This document shows, piece after piece, positions 63,261 through 64,000 of a DNA stretch of 64,000 bases. The first letter of the stretch is position 1; every line of letters starts with the position of its first letter. The stretch is taken from the NCBI RefSeq assembly GCF_001714725.1, contig NZ_CP016447.1, positions 2,619,001-2,683,000 on the forward strand. Direction: 5' to 3'. Position numbers and translations under genes: made by a program. This DNA is from Acidovorax sp. RAC01. GTDB lineage: Bacteria; Pseudomonadota; Gammaproteobacteria; Burkholderiales; Burkholderiaceae_C. Under the pieces are notes generated by a model. That model saw nothing but the letters and a program-made list of their open reading frames with translations. It did no database searches and was not told the DNA's origin.

Positions 63261-63881
63261 ATGCCACCTGACGTTTACCCCGCCACCTCCCTTCGCCACG
63301 GCGCGTTTGAAGACGCACAGGCGCTGTTTGCCGGCACGCTGTTTGTGGCCATGGCGCTGATGCTGTTCAACCAGGCCGGGCTGCTGGTGGGCGGCACGGC
63401 GGGCGTGGCGTTCTTGCTGCACTACGTCACCGGCATCTCGTTCGGCAAGCTGTTCTTTGTGGTCAACCTGCCGTTCTACTGGTTTGCCTGGACGCGCATG
63501 GGGCGCGAGTTCACCATCAAGACGTTTGTCTGCGTGGGTCTCTTGTCGCTGCTGACCGAGCTGTTCCCCCATGTGATGCATGTGGACTACCTGAATCCGC
63601 TGTTCGCGTCGCTGCTGGGTGGGCTGCTGCTGGGCACCGGCTGCCTGTTTCTGGCGCGCCACCGTTCCAGCCTGGGCGGCGCCACCGTGGTGTCGCTGTA
63701 CCTGCAAAGCCGCTACGGCATGCGGGCGGGCAAGGTGCAGATGATGATCGACGGCACCGTGGTGCTGCTGGCGCTGTTCGTGGTGCCGCCCGAGCGCGTG
63801 GCGTACTCGGTGCTGGCCGTGCTGGTGATGAGCGGGTTCTTGTGGATCAGCCACCGGCCGGGGCGGTACGTGGGGCATTGA
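63261..63881 (+). CDS. YitT-family membrane protein
   Basis: A 206-residue, five- to six-helix protein with the YitT patterns LFNQAGLLVGGTAGVAFLLHY and the central GGLLLGTGCLFLARHRSSLGG. YitT proteins (DUF161) are of unknown function and may transport small molecules. The ATG at 63261 fits; 172 bp separate it from the lipoprotein gene. It converges with the next gene. Confidence 0.85.
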   Translation: MPPDVYPATSLRHGAFEDAQALFAGTLFVAMALMLFNQAGLLVGGTAGVAFLLHYVTGISFGKLFFVVNLPFYWFAWTRMGREFTIKTFVCVGLLSLLTELFPHVMHVDYLNPLFASLLGGLLLGTGCLFLARHRSSLGGATVVSLYLQSRYGMRAGKVQMMIDGTVVLLALFVVPPERVAYSVLAVLVMSGFLWISHRPGRYVGH

Positions 63882-63917
63882 CGCCCTCGACACCTTTTAG
63901 CCCTCGCAGCCCTGAAC

Positions 63918-64000
63918 CTACGGCGCCTGGCGCGGCGTCTGGCCGCTGGTATCGCGCACCGATTCGCGGATGACGATGCCGCTGGCGTCCGGCTTGTCAT
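63918..64000 (-). CDS. C-terminal end of a probable LacI-family regulator (truncated by window edge)
   Basis: The leftward frame ends at 63918-63920 and continues past the right edge; the last 26 residues are visible: DKPDASGIVIRESVRDTSGQ, then TPRQAP. The GIVIRESV stretch is like the last beta-strand of LacI/GalR-family effector domains. The evidence is thin. Confidence 0.4.
   Translation of the reverse strand, partial: DKPDASGIVIRESVRDTSGQTPRQAP

Overview
The window is chromosomal DNA from a GC-rich betaproteobacterium, most likely a Comamonadaceae member of the Acidovorax/Delftia/Variovorax group. This is inferred from the gene families (Bug/TctC solute-binding protein, DUF2244, DUF2970 and DUF3460 proteins, a C-terminal cytochrome c domain on CoxB, a fused PabB-PabC), from the gene order, and from a roughly 60-bp AT-rich interspersed repeat that occurs at least ten times. 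I see about 70 protein genes, no rRNA or tRNA genes, no CRISPR array, no insertion sequence and no prophage. Coding density is high and most neighbours overlap by 1-4 nt or lie within 50 bp.

Layout. 1-10.3 kb: a left-truncated XRE/HipB-like regulator with its own repeated operator, then housekeeping and transport genes (thioesterase, transglutaminase-like, TRIC-like channel, KefB/C antiporter, LysE exporter, orphan ParA, MaoC, LysR, trmL, comF, a BioC-like methyltransferase). 10.6-20.6 kb: a complete aa3-type cytochrome c oxidase cluster (DUF2244, coxB, coxA, a 36-aa assembly protein, ctaG, DUF2970, coxC, SURF1, an assembly protein, ctaA, ctaB, sco), which encodes the enzyme plus its copper and heme A assembly factors. 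20.8-26.7 kb: Bug protein, rpoH behind a perfect CIRCE operator, cutA, and a large GGDEF-EAL protein. 26.9-32.6 kb: ftsY diverging from a pair of M16 peptidase genes, rsmD and coaD. 32.7-35.3 kb: a lysR/lysA divergent pair and a 24-residue membrane peptide. 35.4-37.8 kb: rhodanese-grxC-secB-gpsA. 37.8-41 kb: gpmA, ctpA, moeB-like. 41-43.9 kb: a two-component cluster. 44.2-46.8 kb: small envelope/stress proteins and a zinc metallopeptidase. 47-53 kb: panC/panB, nadC/nadA and pabBC. 53-58.2 kb: isomerase, hydrolase, MAPEG protein, a second two-component pair and a divergent bioD. 58.3-64 kb: queD/queE, nadB, scpA, DUF3460, a SmpA-like lipoprotein, a YitT protein and the tail of a probable LacI-type regulator.

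The most notable signals are: (1) a perfect CIRCE element covering the rpoH promoter, linking HrcA to sigma-32; (2) two copies of the interspersed repeat used in the same reading frame as the export signals of Sco and of an M16 peptidase; (3) a BioD with Asn in place of the P-loop Lys and a QueD with Ser in place of the catalytic Cys; (4) a second repeat type that starts right after the stop codons of nadB and scpA; (5) several unlisted small proteins of 24, 36 and 54 residues. I did not find a clearly new defence or mobile system here. The left-edge HipB-like gene is the only hint of one, and its partner would lie outside the window.
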